DNA of 64,000 bases from Vineibacter terrae (GTDB lineage Bacteria; Pseudomonadota; Alphaproteobacteria; Reyranellales; Reyranellaceae), in NCBI RefSeq assembly GCF_008039615.1, contig NZ_VDUZ01000035.1:1-64000 (forward strand). The letters are read 5' to 3'. Every line of letters starts with the position of its first letter. Positions within the stretch are counted from its first letter, which is position 1. The position numbers and the translations under genes are program-made. This document shows, piece after piece, positions 62,452-64,000 of the stretch. The notes beneath the pieces are model-generated. The model was given only the letters and a program-made list of their open reading frames with translations. It was not told the DNA's origin and searched no databases.

Positions 62452-64000
62452 TCAGGCCTTTCGCGGAACCACGGGCGGCCGGAACTTCTGCAGCGCCCAG
62501 ACGCCGAGGCCGATCGCCAGGCCGACGCCGTCGCTGATCGGCTCCGGCGCGATGAGGCAGAGCGCCCCCACGAACAGGACGACGCGCAGCGGCAGCGCCA
62601 GTGCTCCACCGAGCCAGCCTTCGGTCGCGCAGGCGAGCAGGCAGACACCGACGGTTGCGCTGAGAAGCGGCTGCGCGATCTCCAGCCAGTCGCCCTGCCC
62701 CAGCAATGTCGGGCTGTAGAAGAACATGAACGGCACGATGAACGTTGCCAACCCGAGCTTGACGGCGATCCACGACGTCTTCCACGCATCAGCCTTAGCC
62801 ATGCCCGCGGCCGCGATCGAGGCCACAGCCACCGGCGGCGTGATCGCGGACAGCACGGCGTAGTAGAAGATGAACATGTGGGCGGTGAGCTTGGGCACGC
62901 CGATCTGCACCAGTCCCGGCGCCACGACCGCGGCGGCGATCGCGTAGGCCGCCGTCGTCGGCATGCCCATGCCGAGGATGGTCACGACGATCATCGTGAA
63001 GAACATCGCCAGAAGCTGCGAGTTGCCGGCAATCGACTGCATGATGTAGGCGAACCGGCCACCGATGCCCGTGAGCGCGATCACGCCGACGACGATGCCG
63101 GCGGCGGCGCATACCGCGACAAGCTGGATGCTGTCCTTGGCGCCGAGCTCGAGCGCATCGATCACGGCCCGCCATCCCATGACCGCATCGCTGCGCCGCC
63201 AGCGCCATCTGCCGTCGTCGTCCCGCGCGATGCCGTTGAACCAGCTCACGACGATGCAGGCGAGCATGCCCAGGCCGGCGGCGAGGAACGCCGAGTAGCC
63301 CTCAGTGAAGGCCCACACCAGGACCACGATCGGTGCCAGCATGTAGAACCGCGCCATCATCGGGCCCAGCCGCGGCAGCTCGGCCATCGGCAGTCCGCGC
63401 AGCCCTCTCTTGGCCGCATGCAGGTCGCAATGCATGTAGCAGGCGACATAGAACAGGAAGCACGGGATGATCGCCGCGAAGGCGATCTCCGCGTACTTGA
63501 TGCCGGTCGCCTCGGCCATCAGGAAGGCGGCCGCGCCGAGCACCGGCGGTGTGATCTGGCCGCCGGTCGACGAGGTTGCCTCGATGGCGCCGGCGGTCGC
63601 CCGATCGTAGCCGACGCGTCGCATCATCGGGATGGTGACCGAGCCCGAGGCCACGACGTTGGCCACCGACGAGCCGCTGATCGACCCGAACATCACGCCC
63701 GACAGGACCGCGACCTTGGCCGGCCCGCCGCGCGCCCAGCCGACCAGCGCGACGGCCAGGTCGTTGAAGTAGTCGCCCGCCTTGGACCGGGTGAGGAAGG
63801 CCGCGAAGGCGGTGAACATGATGATGAATGTCGAGGACACCTCGAGCGTCGGACCGAAGATGCCGAGGTTCGAATAGATGTAGGGGAAGGCGAACCACAG
63901 GTCCTTCAGCGACTTGTCGTGGTGGAGCGGCTCGGGCAGCCAGTGGCCCAGCACCGCGTACAGCATGAACACCGTCGCGATGATGGTGAGCGCGTTGCCC
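62452..64000 (-). CDS. TRAP transporter fused permease subunit, 5' end cut by the window
   Basis: A partial protein of more than 500 residues, still open at the right window edge; the Met at 63972 is probably internal. It is a TRAP transporter permease of the fused 4TM-12TM (TAXI-associated) type: many membrane helices, MFGSISGSSVANVVASGS and SSTGGQITPPVLGAAAFLM in the first half, GMGMPTTAAYAIAAAVVAP and YYAVLSAITPPVAVAS in the second. It imports an organic acid by sodium or proton gradient with an extracellular binding protein encoded elsewhere. Confidence 0.9.
   Translation of the reverse strand, partial: GNALTIIATVFMLYAVLGHWLPEPLHHDKSLKDLWFAFPYIYSNLGIFGPTLEVSSTFIIMFTAFAAFLTRSKAGDYFNDLAVALVGWARGGPAKVAVLSGVMFGSISGSSVANVVASGSVTIPMMRRVGYDRATAGAIEATSSTGGQITPPVLGAAAFLMAEATGIKYAEIAFAAIIPCFLFYVACYMHCDLHAAKRGLRGLPMAELPRLGPMMARFYMLAPIVVLVWAFTEGYSAFLAAGLGMLACIVVSWFNGIARDDDGRWRWRRSDAVMGWRAVIDALELGAKDSIQLVAVCAAAGIVVGVIALTGIGGRFAYIMQSIAGNSQLLAMFFTMIVVTILGMGMPTTAAYAIAAAVVAPGLVQIGVPKLTAHMFIFYYAVLSAITPPVAVASIAAAGMAKADAWKTSWIAVKLGLATFIVPFMFFYSPTLLGQGDWLEIAQPLLSATVGVCLLACATEGWLGGALALPLRVVLFVGALCLIAPEPISDGVGLAIGLGVWALQKFRPPVVPRKA

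Overview
The window is about 64 kb of a GC-rich chromosome (AT-rich only in a few short promoter regions) from an alphaproteobacterium. The evidence is gene content and order: the dusB-ntrB-ntrC-ntrY-ntrX nitrogen cluster followed by a D-amino acid aminotransferase, hfq and hflX; a fused ispDF; a pyruvate dehydrogenase E1 beta subunit carrying its own lipoyl domain; and the rlpA-dac-tmk-holB-metG-tatD-metallohydrolase run. A soil or freshwater Rhodospirillales- or Reyranella-like organism fits, but the genus cannot be fixed from the sequence alone.

Layout. 1-5.4 kb: the edge of an IS5-type element abuts an SDR gene, then a second SDR, a small lipoprotein, and an operon of a fold-III PLP enzyme with two paralogous secreted hydrolases. 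5.4-8.8 kb: a CYTH protein, then a divergent module of an NrtR-like regulator, an SPFH protein and an NAD-kinase-like protein around an AT-rich region full of inverted repeats. 8.9-20.6 kb: mazG, secreted proteins and a conserved housekeeping block (metallohydrolase, tatD, metG, holB, tmk, D,D-carboxypeptidase, rlpA). 20.6-28.2 kb: a LysR regulator divergent from a seven-gene operon (ABC importer, FAD oxidoreductase, class III CoA-transferase, enoyl-CoA hydratase, ferredoxin) that looks like an uptake-plus-catabolism unit for an unknown acid. 28.2-30.2 kb: two cell-wall enzymes. 31.0-33.4 kb: tRNA-Ser(UGA) followed by a small accessory patch with a frameshifted Hint-domain gene, a second frameshifted ORF and a VapBC pair. 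33.7-38.6 kb: small metabolic genes, two acetyltransferases, an inositol monophosphatase-family gene and a groES with no groEL beside it. 38.7-50.9 kb: hflX, hfq, a HAD phosphatase, the aminotransferase, ntrX, ntrY, ntrC, ntrB, dusB and divergent ispDF, with candidate NtrC sites between dusB and ispDF. 51-64 kb: a GST, cinA, a methyltransferase, ratA, lipA, a FitAB-like toxin-antitoxin pair, lpdA, pdhC, pdhB, pdhA and the 3' part of a TRAP transporter.

A striking feature is the density of long palindromic intergenic repeats, at least six families by eye. One family occurs four times and in one place supplies the C-terminal codons of tatD; another occurs three times with arm changes matched on both sides. 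No rRNA, CRISPR array or complete prophage is visible. The most promising poorly characterised systems are the NrtR/SPFH/NAD-kinase-like module and the LysR-controlled ABC/CoA-transferase/ferredoxin operon.
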